Origin: Saxidomus purpurata
Taxonomy: Eukaryota; Mollusca; Bivalvia; Venerida; Veneridae
Assembly: GCA_022818135.1 (NCBI GenBank)
Contig: JAFMSR010000001.1
Span: forward strand, 9,538,154 to 9,602,153
Reading direction: 5' to 3'
DNA: 64,000 bases
Below the pieces are notes generated by a model. It made no database searches and was not told where the DNA came from. It was given only the letters and a program-made list of their open reading frames with translations. This document shows positions 24,501-36,109 of this stretch, one piece after another (within the stretch, counting starts at the first letter, position 1; the number at the start of each line of letters is the position of its first letter). A program made the translations under genes and the position numbers.

Positions 24501-27171
24501 GGAGCCAGCATTTCAATGTATAACTGTGTAGTATATAAGTATAGTAGTACAGCAAAAAACAAAGGTTACCATGTGATTTTGTCAAATCCAATCACTGAGT
24601 GCAAAGAAATAGTGAGGAGTAAAAATATAAAGGCTGGGGCATGCTGATGATATGCGCGCCTTTGAACAGAAACAAGTAGTTCCTGTTTTTTGTTGTTGTT
24701 TGTTTCCAGTCTTATAGCCTTTCGCTGTTATTCTTACCGAACCATCGTTTTTTTGTAAAATCCACTTCTAGAACCTGAACTCCGATTGAAAACTGTCATT
24801 TTTCTCATATAAAGAAGTCTGGTTCATAGCAAAGCTTAAACCTATGTCACTCAATCAGTGACGGGTTTGCGGTATTCAAATCTGAAACCGACAACTTGAA
24901 AACGGAGGCAGTTTATTATTTGTTATCATAATGTGTTAGTCATTTTTAGCTGACACTGTCATAGTGAGTAAACGTAAGCTATAACATACAAATGTAGGCT
25001 ACTATTTCTTAAACATGAAATTTACAAAACGGCAGTTGTTTCCCTTGAGTTTATATATGAAAACAGTGTAAGGCAATAGAAAAATTGCTTCCAGGTTTTG
25101 TTAAACAATGTGATTAAACTGATATAACGTTAATAAAGCAACCATTTACATAACGTTTCTAAAAGCAGACTTAAAGTCAATACTTTAAAAAACAAACACG
25201 ACATTACACAAAGAAGAAAATAAGGCAAAGTGGTTGACATGGGAAATACAAACAGTCTCTCTATGTAGTCTTACACGCTATATTTGGCAGAGAACTGTGT
25301 GTTTATTTTGCAGTTACACGATTGCATTGAGTAACTGTCACTTTATTGTCACTTAAATATTGTCAATTAAATATTGTTAAAATATGCTTTGCTTATTCTC
25401 TTGTAAAGATTTAATTGTAGGAAAATAGAAATAGAAAATTTCAGCAATAATTGACAACAACTTGTTGTATAATATTTTGTACTAACGAAAAGAGTATGTC
25501 TTGACTTTGATTTTTTTGTAAAATGACGTGTGTGACATTGGGTAATGACAACAAAAAGCGCGACACCAAAATTCAACATAAAATAACATATTGTTGTTGC
25601 ATTACGGCTTATTAACCCACCGTCCCCTCCCTGCTTTAAGATGGTTAAAATAGAAACATTAAAACACCTTCAGATGGTAGTCAACAGATGGTTTTTAAAT
25701 AACGCTACGGGAGAACTGCACTAATTCAGTGTTCCTGATAAAAAGGGGAACATACTTTAACAGCTGATGCATTTCTCTTAAAACGTTTCAGAAATCATTA
25801 GGTATTTAAACTTGTGATGAGGTTATTTTTCAAAAAATAAAAAACTTTTTTTTTTTACGGTTTGTTATTTTACCGTAAGTCCCGACATATTCAAGATGGT
25901 TCCTGTAATAGGAACTGAAATTCAACTTTGATGGTATTGACATTATTCTCATTTCAAACAAAGATTGATTACACATTTGTACAAACTTTAATTATAATTT
26001 GAACGGACTATCTTTACGAGTATAGATAAAGTTATGTATGTTTTGTAAACAAGTATTAAAACTTATTTGATGTAAAGTTTACTTCAAGCAGTTTTAATTT
26101 AAAATGTGGTTTCTAATTTAATTAATTCAATAAAATGACAGTTACTCAATGCAATCGTGTAACTGCAAAATATGAATATACTGCAGTACATGTACACATC
26201 AAAATGTAATGATCGTTTACTTAATATACAATAAGCTGTATATTCTCTAGCTTAATTGGAAAACGACGAGGTCGACGAGTTTATATCGTGTATTTGAAAT
26301 GAAGGGTTGCCATTTTAAAACTTAAAATGGAAGCAAACATAATTAAAGATATCATGGAGTGACTATAGAAAGTATAACTTTCTTCCGTAACTGATAGATA
26401 TATGACGTTAATAAAACAACAGTTGCCTCGATTAAAAGACAATGTATATTTTGTTTCCACTGAATAACTAAATCGATTTATTTGGCTTTGGATTTGCATG
26501 ACACTTAACTCTGCTAATTCAAAGTGAAATTATCAGACGTTAACACTTTACACTTATATCATATCTGTGTTACTTACGTATGCCCCTATGTTTAAGACAT
26601 CAAATGTGCCTATATGTTTCGTGGATGTTATAAAGCAAAATAGGAAATATATACATATTATGCGTTCTTTAAAGTAGTATATTCTATCAGTTACAGTTAA
26701 TTCGTTCGTCGATGTGCAGCATATTTCTTCAACAGAACGTATGCGTTAGTAGCGTTACGTCTCTGTATTGTTTCCACTTAACATTTTCTTGTCTCTTGTA
26801 ATTCTGTATGAGATGTCCATATACTGTCTAATATTTGACATGTTTTTATATGTATTGTATTCTGTGTGTATATGGATGAAGCAATAATAAACTATAAACT
26901 CTCAAATCTCTAAGTTTGGCTTATTACGTGTTTGGCTACGTATATATTCCATTTTTACGTGTTTGGCTACGACTGTCTACAGCTTCTATTCTCTTTCATG
27001 TTAAGGTTTGCATATCTCTTGTTTCGATTTACGTACGTGTTTGTTTTTGCAAATATTCACACATTGGTTTCGCATATGTCTATCTTTTCCTGTTTTAACG
27101 TTCGTAGCAGTTCCTAACTGACACCTCAATAAAATCTTGATTAAAAAGTGCAATAATTAATTCATACTTAC

Positions 27172-27251
27172 GTGTAGAACATAATGGTCCTGTGTAACCA
27201 TCGCAGCATACTTCTTTCGTTTCGGTTATTGAACACGTTCTATACAATAGC
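27172..27251 (-). CDS. Cassette B exon 3: EMI C-terminal part
   Basis: 80 nt, phase 2 to phase 1. Encodes LLYRTCSITETKEVCCDGYT and then GPLCST; 19 of 26 residues match gene A exon 3. Donor GTAAGT is intact. Confidence 0.72.
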
Positions 27252-27980
27252 CTAAACAAGTGCATGATTCATGATTAAATCACTTAAACTCAAAATTGTA
27301 AAACAGCAGAGCATTATATAACGGAAAATAACTGTTATCATGTAACACAATGCCATATTTCTTGTACTACACACATATATTATAACAATAATTCAGCATA
27401 CAAGTTGAAATAACAGCTCATTAAGCCACATCGTATAACAAGAACTATCGTTAAAAAAGATGGTCAGTGTGAATTTGTATATGAAAAAGATTGATAGCTA
27501 GAGTTCATAGTACACATTCCTTTTTAGTAAACGCGCGATACAAATTTCCAAAAGATATCAATATCAAATATTTCTATGAGTTAGCTGCCCTACCTAAATT
27601 CGGTACATGTCCAAAATATCCAACATGATGTTTTTATCGGCATTGTTGTGCTACAGGTACGATACAACAGGTGATTTTTGTAGCAATAACCCCCATGACT
27701 GAATCTATAAAAACAAAACAAGTCCATATTAAATTCTAAATGTTAGAAATATGTCCATTAAATGCTATGAACACCCTAAAATCTCAGATCAAGTTTTAAA
27801 ACATTTAACTTTTACTTAGTATTATAATATCTCTCGAACATAATCCTAGAATCAATGTTATTATACGTGTTATTTCCATTACAATTAATGCCATGACTGT
27901 CTGTTGAAGATGTCATAACCTTACCGTGTACAAAGAAGCGTCAGACACAGCAGAACATTCAGCTTCGCAAAATAAACCAT
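27172..27980 (-). CDS. Cassette B: duplicated signal peptide plus EMI exons
   Basis: Minus-strand exons 27925-27980, 27594-27704 and 27172-27251 have exactly the lengths (56, 111, 80 nt) and phases of gene A exons 1-3. Donors are GTAAGG, GTAGGG and GTAAGT; acceptors end in AG. The frame is open from ATG (27980) through the EMI signature CCDGYTGPLC. The signal peptide begins MVYFAKLNVLLCLTLL. All cysteines of copy A are kept, but 30 of 80 residues differ. The last donor leaves phase 1, compatible with gene A exon 4 and every gene A EGF exon. I find no EGF exon between here and gene A. It is either an alternative first cassette of gene A or the remnant of a truncated paralogue. Confidence 0.7.
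27594..27704 (-). CDS. Cassette B exon 2: EMI first part, strongly diverged
   Basis: 111 nt, phase 2 to phase 2. The conserved frame is SH-GYCY-Y-CSTT-TSCW-F-CTE. Replacements cluster between the first and second cysteine and after CSTT. By codon comparison with gene A exon 2, 17 codons change the amino acid and only one (GGA/GGT) is purely synonymous. Confidence 0.72.
27925..27980 (-). CDS. Cassette B exon 1: signal peptide
   Basis: ATG at 27980-27978; 14 of 18 residues match gene A exon 1, and the hydrophobic core LLCLTLLC is unchanged. It ends CG before donor GTAAGG, phase 2. Confidence 0.72.
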
Positions 27981-29065
27981 TTTTAAAGTCCTTACAGTAT
28001 TCATGTAGCTTTTATCTAACTTGTTACTAAGACCTGAACATTATGAAGTAAATACGTAATTTTGGATATTAAATAGGTGTGTTTTTTCATATTTCAATTC
28101 GCTGCACAAGTTTAATTACATTTTTATTTTTAAAATATAGAAGGGTTGACCAAAAAGCTTTTTACTATAGTTCTGCGCACGAAAATATTGTCTTTGAAAG
28201 ATATCAATGTTAACGTTTGATTCAGCAAACTTGTATGAAGAAGACACAATAGCTCTCCTACAACAACAAACGCCTATCACACACGCACTTAAGTACACAA
28301 CTACGTCAGCTGTATGACTACAGTGTTATAATTAAATACGTTTTCTATATAATCCCTTGAACGAAGTAAGATCGAACCCTCCTTTGCAAATCTACCTTTT
28401 CATGCAGAAGCAGCTGTCTATTACGAAGCGCACTATTATCTCACGTGTACTAATTCAAGACATTCTTTACTTTGATCAAATGATCTTTACTGTTGACATA
28501 AGTAAAAGTGAATGTTTTTTTTTTGCCTTATTTTGTAGGTCAATATTTCTTTTTAAATTATATTCAATTCTAGTTAAAGTGGGTGCTATTCACTGTGAGA
28601 ATGAAATAAGTTCTCTAGATCGAAGACCTGATCGACACCTGTAGCCAGAGTATCAGTTAGGAAAGGTGGATCTTCTTTACAAGTCTGGAGGACTTGGAGT
28701 TATCACTGATACGTTTATACCCCTTCCCTACCACATTTCAAGTAAATTTACCCTCCATTATGTACAGCTTAGTCGACTGATGAAAACGTGATGCATTCAA
28801 AACAGACCACGGGCTTTCTCCTGCATTTGCTCGTAGGTGATCTCAATTTACTTCTTTAAGTGAACTTCATATGTATTTGACAGCTGCATTCTTTCTATTG
28901 CATCGTTGATTTATTCAGTATTAGCGACAGCACTTAAACGTTGGACCGATCCTCATTTGTTGAAATAGCAAAATAAACCAACTGTGCTAGCCTACCTTGA
29001 AATGCTATTATATTTATCGCTTCAAGCAATACAAATGCATTAAGTATAAATAAATTGCACAATTA

Positions 29066-30340
29066 CGAAAAAATTCAAGGATAAATTCAACATGTGCGTG
29101 AAATTGGTGGTAAACATTCAAACTTTTAACACTATCTTGTCTCTATTTCAAACACATCTAGGGATTTCTGGGGATTTAAATGTTTGAAACAAACAAACAA
29201 AACTCAAGCAAGCATCATACAATCAATAATTGTTTGATGCATGATAATTATACCTTTATATATATGATATTTAATATTTAAGTCCAAATTTGAATTTGAA
29301 TGATTTCAACATAGATCGTAATGTTACTGACGTGACGCCGCTGAATAAAAAAAGGCGGCGTCCATTACGTCACTATTCTATCTGGGATGTGTTCAAAGTT
29401 GGCGAACTAGTTTATCACATTGCAATACTCCTCAAATTTAAGAACAATGCAAACGCCTTTTGTTATTATAACGATAATGAATTTAATCATATGCCCTGCA
29501 ATTTCGACACAGGAAGTTTAGGATTGATAAAAGTTACTTCTCTGTTTACCAACAAAGGGAATGGCAATAGCGTTATGGACTAAGCAGAAACAAAATCCAA
29601 ATCTATAATACCGAACAAGGACAGAATGTCACCGTTTACATTGGATTGAAGCACACACCATTCTAGATCTACCATTGAGGGCTTAAACTTCCCTCCGTCC
29701 AATCCTAAAATGAAGGGCTCTACGACCCCTACGCCAAAGAATAAGTTATGGTTTAGAAATGCGGTCTGTTTACGTAATGGCCGCTTGCGCGTGCTTCTAA
29801 ACTGCGTAGGAAAGCCAGTACATGTACTAGGAGAAATATGCATAGCAAGTGCAACGATAAGACATGGGATGGATACGCTCCCTTCCAAACCGTGAATACA
29901 TGTCTTTAGTACTGACCAACTTAATCTCTTAAAAGTTAGCATTGACTTAACAGTTCAAATTTAGCTCTTCCACCTGAGTACTTCCAGTAAATGCAGGAAG
30001 TTAGTGTAAGTTATTCATTTTTTCGATTTGCTATTCTTTGCTAAAATCTTTGTTTCCATTTCAATAATAAATAAGAAAAAATAACACCAATAATATACAA
30101 TCAAACACAGCATCTAACAACCAGTCCAACGTATAAAAACAGTCTCTATCCAGATGTTCCATTCCTTTTTAAACATGAAATTCACAATGACAAATATTGT
30201 CGGTAAACATTCATACACGTGTATTTAAAGTCGGGTATCACCAAGCACTACTGTGTTCTTGCATAAGCGAATTTCAAACTATGTCAACCTTGAGTCGACC
30301 TTAAATAATGGAATTGATCTTTTTCCTTCATTAAGTAATT
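29066..30340. other. Region with overlapping unrecognised open frames
   Basis: A 97-codon plus-strand frame (29290-29583) and a 120-codon minus-strand frame (29580-29942) lie in sequence that is open in several frames. Neither shows a motif I can name, and both could belong to an unidentified repeat. A short hairpin around 29332-29372 (GTGACGCCGC with GCGGCGTCCATTACGTCAC) lies in the first frame. The rest is AT-rich with nothing I can support. Confidence 0.3.
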
Positions 30341-30349
30341 ACACTCGAT

Positions 30350-30490
30350 ATAGACCCTATCGTCGAAACTGATAGCTCTTGGGTACACATCCGGTACGAT
30401 AGGTCCAGGGTTCGAATCCAAACTTATGCATTAGTCCACCCAGCTGATGTGGGTAGCAGTGACTGAAAACGTATCTCATGTACATCTCTC
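30350..30490 (+). repeat. tRNA-like SINE fragment
   Basis: Plus-strand block with 'gatagctcttgggtacac' followed by a B-box-like 'cagggttcgaatcc'. A similar 'tagctcttaggtagttggta' block appears at 33440-33500. I do not see a complete tRNA cloverleaf. Confidence 0.45.
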
Positions 30491-31313
30491 CGCGAAGGTG
30501 ACAAACTATTGACAACTTTCAAAAACCACTCATTTAGCTACGGATACTATTTTCATAATCAAACTTAAACTGTTTTTTAATTAACAAAATACATGCAGCA
30601 AATGGTGAATCAAAACGTTTTGCAATAGTTATTCATTTGACAAAACCTCGGTGAATCAGGTTAGTATGATGTTCAGTGTGTATTTCACAAACTTTAACAT
30701 CTAGGCTTTTTACCGTATTTTCCACGAATGAAATTCTCACTTGTGTGATAATCATAATAAACAAGCGAATAAACTTATTCAGGTTTTAAAAGAAATGCAG
30801 TGAATTTACAGTGTTGCTTACGTATAACATTGCAAACTTTTCGTTAAACTTGTCGTTCTTGACTCGTTCATTCTGTTTGCATTCATCATTCGTTGTTCGT
30901 TCGTGCATTCTTCGCGCAACCTTCATATCGTTTATCGTGTAACGCATCGTTCATTCCGTGTTGAACGTTGCACAACAGGAACGGGATAAAAGTGGTCCGA
31001 CATAGTAAGGAACGACTAATCGTGTAGAACGTTTGCACCGTACACGAGGTCGGATAAATTAATGTAAGAATTACTGATATATAAGATAGAACGAATACTT
31101 CTTTCAATTAATCAAACTGTCTCTCTGTGACATTCTGTGTCGTTTATCTGACAACGAAAGATGTTGACTTCCGGTGAAACCGAAAGTAAACGTTCTGAAT
31201 ATCGTGCAAGATCTATACCAGATATAAAGAAGAATGTGTTATTCTTTCGATACAAAGAATACGGAATGTCAGTCAGTAATTTGTTAATTGTTTCTTTCTA
31301 GACACTCTGAAAA

Positions 31314-31862
31314 GTGCTCACGTCAAGGAATGTTTCTAAGAGATTCGAAACAGAGGATTCGTCAGATGACTGGGAGATAAGTTTGATAGACAGTTACAAA
31401 TCATCGGACAGAACTGATTCTGCTGCTAGCTGTGTTTTTGAGGAAGTAAGCCAGGTCGAATCATCACTACCTGGATCTGAAATGTTTCATTCATATGTTT
31501 TACTTCTCGCTATAAAGTTAAGGAACTTTGCCCGAGAGAAAGACCGCAGTTTCTTGGATCTAGCTGATGAGTTTAAAACTATGACTGAAAGGAAAATTGA
31601 CCTTTAAATGTGCTCCAAAACAAACGAAGATTGATTCATTTTTCAAAAGCAGTGACAGTGAAACATAAGCTGCAGTGATTCATTATGGTATAGCACAGAG
31701 ACACGTTTGATCTAGCTGATGAGTTTAAAACTATGACTGAAAGGAAAATTGACCTTTAAATGTGCTCCAAAACAAACGAAGATTGATTCATTTTTCAAAA
31801 GCAGTGACAGTGTAAACATAAGCTGCAGTGATTCATTATGGTATAGCACAGAGACACGTTTG
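31314..31862 (+). pseudogene. C-terminal remnant of a Tigger/pogo-like transposase
   Basis: The frame from 31314 encodes an acidic, serine-rich segment (SSDDWEISLIDSY), then helical sequence ending FKTMTERKIDL and a stop. One frame over, the sequence continues KQTKIDSFFKSSDS, a PIP-box-like Q-x-x-I-x-x-F-F tail of the kind found at the C-terminus of Tigger/pogo transposases. The join needs a frameshift. The end is tandemly duplicated: 31557-31708 and 31709-31861 are near-identical 152-bp units differing by one inserted base. No catalytic domain is present. The family assignment is inference. Confidence 0.4.
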
Positions 31863-31885
31863 ATTGTGGTAAAATGTTTGATATA

Positions 31886-34762
31886 CAGTACAGCACAGGC
31901 GAAACCCCACGCATATGCGTCCATGCGGCATGTAAATAAGAGTCTGAAAGCATGGAGATGCGGCGGGAAATCAAACGCGTGACGCGACATCGCAAATTGT
32001 ATGCGGCATTCAATTGCCGCATCTGAAAGACAAAATAGCAATCAAGCGCATTCAAGCGCGACAACGAGTCCTGCCGCGTGATGCCGCGTGTCGCGACGTT
32101 ATGCGGCATGTCATTTTCTATACAGGTAAAAGCGATGAAATAAAAAATATGTACTATATTGTATTGTATACATGTATAAAACTGTGTTTTTCAATAATGA
32201 TGTACAATGTTTTCCATATTGTAACCAATAAAATTTCAGTCTTAAATGTTTTTAGTAATTACATTTGTATACCAGTAAGTTTTAGTAACCATAAAAACAT
32301 GTATGTAGAAACGTGTTTTAAAGTTGTGAGATGAAAAAGAAATACCTCAACCCATACGATTATTTTGAATGAATTATCTTAATGCAGAGATCGACAAATA
32401 CAACATTGAATGAGTACGACCAAGACGACAAATGTTAAGAATAATATTAAAGCATCGTGATCACTTTAAATGTTGATAATTGAAAAAAAGGATGCTTAAA
32501 AGAATCACGACAGAACTAAGTATTTACTGTAAATTAACGCTGAAATACATGAGAATGGGATTTCCTTATCCACTACTTAATGGACATGGTAGATTTATTT
32601 TCACGCAAGTATGCAGAAATAAGTGTAAATACAGAATGGGGATGAAAATATTAATAATCAGTTTTTTCTCGAATTCTACTTCAAAACTGCTATAAATGGA
32701 TAGAAAATGATCTAACTAAGAAAAAGAATACCCACAACCCTATGTTTATTTTTTTAAATAGTTTTACAGTCATTTTTTCGTATGTATGTGATGTGCTTGC
32801 TGCTTTTAATTTACGTAAAAATAGCCCGGCAGCGATGAGAGATCATTGCAGCAGTTAAGTATAAGGTTTTCTCACCTATGGGATACATATTTCCGCGCAT
32901 TTACCCATGTGGGATAAACTTATCTCACATCGCTTATCTCACATCGCTGCCGGACTATTTTTACGTTAATTGTAAGCAGACATAAAAATCGAAAAATGGC
33001 TGTAAAATTGTTATTTTTGAAATAAACATAGGGTTGTTGATATTCATTTTCTTAGTTAGAACATTTAACAAAAAAAAAGGAAAAATCGGGCCCAAAAGAA
33101 CTGTTCGTTATAACCGAAGTTACGTTGTATCCGGAGTCGCTATATACGGATTTAACTGTTATAAGGTAAACTGCCCGTCTGTTAGAACGAACAAAATACG
33201 GCTGGAACGGATGTACTTTCCTTCTTGAATTGTAATTCAGTTCAAATCAAATTTAACTGTTTTGAAATCAAACCTTAGCACGAGGTGTTTATGTTACATG
33301 TGTGTATCACAATGTTTGATGTTACGTCAGTAAATTTTACTTTCAACAGTGCGATCTTTTAAAAAAAAAACATCTTTATTATTTTCATAAAACATCAAAC
33401 ACCTATACGTACAAAAGCCGGTTGTGATCCCGGTTCATAGCTCTTAGGTAGTTGGTAAAATGTTGGTGTCTAACTCCGAGTGTAGGAATCGATATGCATG
33501 TACGTACAGAAACCGGTTGTGCCCCCGGCTCGAGCTCTGACAATGTGGTTTAGTTCTTACATTTATCTACTGATTATGTGGATGCAGTCAGCGTTGAGAG
33601 ATTGTTGTTATGATAAAGTAACAATTTTCATGCTAGCAGCAATTGTATTGCATGAATTTTCAATCAGTGCAGATCATGACCAGTTCTGCACCGTACGAAA
33701 TTCACCAAATTGAAAGCTGGAAATGCCTACTTTAGAAACTTAATGTAGTACCGTACATTTAAAAGAGTTGATGCCGATTTGTTGTACATTCAGACGGCAA
33801 ATAATTGTCAGTTCTTATATTTATAACAAACATATTGTTTTTGTCGCAACGTATGACGAAAAAAAAGGAACATACGTATACATGGTAATAGTTCATCCAA
33901 ATGCAGTAAATCGACAGTTTGCGGTTATCATCTGTTTCAGTATTTATTTAAGATTATTGTGTCTTTGTAGCTCAAATCAGAGTCCAAGAACGAATAACTT
34001 ATTTAGTTTACCTCGATCAGTTTCTACAATAAACTTATTAATAACAGAGTTTTAAATACTTGACACTAATATAATCCTGTCTTAACTACTTCGACAGTAA
34101 ATTGCCAATGATATCTGTTTTAGCCGATTATCTTACTTTATGGTTCATTAAAATGAAAAACATGGTGACAGTACTGTAGACAATGGCAATCATCACCCTT
34201 TGTTAATATTAGCAATAAGTGTCTACTCAATTAAGATGTGAAACTAATTATCCCCAACTTCAAGGCAAGCGTCGGAATCAATTTTGTTAAAATACATACA
34301 TCAAAACGACGAGAAATTATTGATAAGCAATAATATTATAATTCTTGCGACAAACAACGATATAACGATGTAATTAAAAGTTTAGAATAAAAGAACAAAG
34401 TCATGAAAATGTTACAAATTTTAATTATATACAATAATTATTTTTTTAAACATATTCGAAAGATAGTAAACTGCAGTAACTCATGCAAAAATTCTATAAA
34501 ATTATATCTTATAAAACCTTTTATAGAATTACATGTACATTTTGTACATTGTGCAAAAGGCATGCATTTTTAAAGGAAAAATTAATCCTTTACACCGCGT
34601 CACGCGGCATGGTACTTGTCGCATATCGCAAATGACACGCGGCATATAGATGCCGCATATACAATCATATGCCGCGTGATGCGACATGGTTTTATTGCTC
34701 CCGCGTTGTAAAACCTCCCGCGCTATAGCGCGGCAAAAACGGAATCCGCCTGTGCTGTACTG
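31886..34762. mobile_element. Candidate 2.9-kb DNA transposon with CAGT-type TIRs
   Basis: CAGTACAGCACAGGCG at 31886-31901 is matched by its perfect complement at 34747-34762, and both are flanked by TA, as expected for a Tc1/mariner/pogo-superfamily insertion. Both subterminal regions (31905-32115 and 34590-34700) are GC-rich and crowded with GCGGCAT/ATGCCGC motifs. I see no transposase inside, and a MITE is nested at 32709-33063. It may be a non-autonomous or decayed element. Confidence 0.6.
32709..33063. mobile_element. Long-arm MITE
   Basis: Imperfect inverted arms of about 130 bp: the left arm starts TCTAACTAAGAAAAAGAATA, the right arm ends with the complementary ATTCATTTTCTTAGTTAGA. 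Both arms carry 'acaaccctatgtttatt' and 'gcggcagcgatg'-like blocks, with about 95 bp between them. Nested inside the 31886-34762 element. Confidence 0.7.
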
Positions 34763-35017
34763 TACATGGTCGCATATTACATGTCTGATAAGATGATACA
34801 ATGCCATTTATTTGACTTCATTTCTTATACCGTCATAAGAACAGAGCAGACAAATAAATATGTGAATAAATTGGATTTCTTAAAATGTGTAAATGTTTTA
34901 TTTATGTTCTCAAACAATGATCTATTATCAAATAAAATGCATGAATAAATTAGCATATCCAGCTGTTAGTAGGTACCGATAATCTCAAAAGTGATTGGTA
35001 ATATCGAGCTAAAACAT

Positions 35018-35097
35018 TTGTACCCTTATTATCCGAAAACCCTTCTTATCCGAACTTTTCCTATGGTCCGAACGAGTTCGGATTACAGAGGTTATAC
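35018..35097. mobile_element. Tigger-like terminal inverted repeat (single end)
   Basis: On the minus strand this reads AGTATAACCTCTGTAATCCG then AACTCGTTCGGACC and 'ttcggataa' repeats, the style of Tigger/pogo ends in animal genomes. A related fragment with 'cgttataaccgaagttacg' occurs near 33105-33160. I find no matching left end in the window. Confidence 0.45.
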
Positions 35098-36109
35098 TAT
35101 AACATGCGACGCCTTTTTATAATATTGATGTTAACTGGACGAAAATGTCCGAGTTTTATGGACAGTCGTGTTTCGTTTCGTTCATCGGGAATCGTGTGTC
35201 GTGTCGTTATTATCGTATTCCGTTTGCGTGTATCGTTCGTGTTTCTTTCGTTCCGTGTGCAAACTTATACGTAAGTGTACCTGCGAAAAATGAATCGTTT
35301 TGTAACCTGCCACATTTCTCACTGGTCATAGTTGGTAACAGGGCTTGAACCGTTTCGAACAAGGATTAAGTCATAGAGGTATAAAAACTGCTTACTGTTC
35401 GTGTCAGAACTATTTGACTTAAAGAATTTAACCTTTTGTTGTGAAAACACGTAAAACTCAAATTTGCGTACATGAAGTATATTGATACAGTCATCGGTAT
35501 TTGCAAAACGAAGCATTCGCCACATTGAATACGAAGTATTATCCCGTATTTTAATTTTATGATTAACAAGCATATTTTTCCAGAAATTTGTATACTTTCG
35601 CCTACACCACCTTCCCAAAATAGAATGTGTAATTACTATTTAAACCTCCACATTTACATCTGTGCCATCCATCCATAACTAATGCATCATAACTCATGCA
35701 ATATCTTTATTTCTATCTACGCTATTTTGGTTTTTATTTTTGGTTATATTGAATCAGTTATGTTTTGCACGATATTAGATGTACTAATAGCTAGAATTAT
35801 CACTAAACGTGAACCATACCCTCTGTCAATGCACACTGAACTGAAACAGCGATTGTTTTATCATTTTAGGCAAGGGTCTGGGTCCGGACAAATTTGGGGA
35901 AAATCGCCTTGTTTTTTTCTAATTGATATACAATTAACTGGAAAATTTAGGTTACAACCAAGTCATTATTTTAAAGCATTTATTCATACGTGGCAAGGCT
36001 TCTGTATATTTTTTACGAAGATTTATAAAATGAAAAATATCTTGTGGCTGTGGTTCAAAATTGAGGAAGAAAAAGCTGCTGAACATTTATGATAAAATGT
36101 AACACCCTT
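35098..36109. other. No gene recognised
   Basis: The 136-codon plus-strand frame at 35682-36092 starts with a hydrophobic stretch but has no domain I can name, and it sits directly before a repeat array. Not called as a gene. Confidence 0.35.

Larger units (their letters stand above)
25060..29065. repeat. Segmental duplication of gene A 5' region
   Basis: About 26.05-29.06 kb aligns in order with about 8.9-12.7 kb (introns, exons, upstream flank). About 25.06-25.41 kb aligns instead with the intron between gene A cbEGF repeats 4 and 5 (about 2.82-3.02 and 3.67-3.72 kb). The interval holding gene A exons 4 to 8 is therefore missing from this copy. A further upstream piece at 39.08-39.24 and 39.72-39.83 kb matches 14.04-14.31 kb, so the original duplication was larger and was later split by insertions. 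Confidence 0.7.

Noticed and set aside
29580..29942. 120-codon minus-strand frame
   Set aside because: It overlaps an equally open plus-strand frame; no motif I can name and no splice context, so it is noted only as an unrecognised region.
35682..36092. 136-codon plus-strand frame with a hydrophobic start
   Set aside because: No family features; it lies beside repeat array R3 and has AT-driven codon use.
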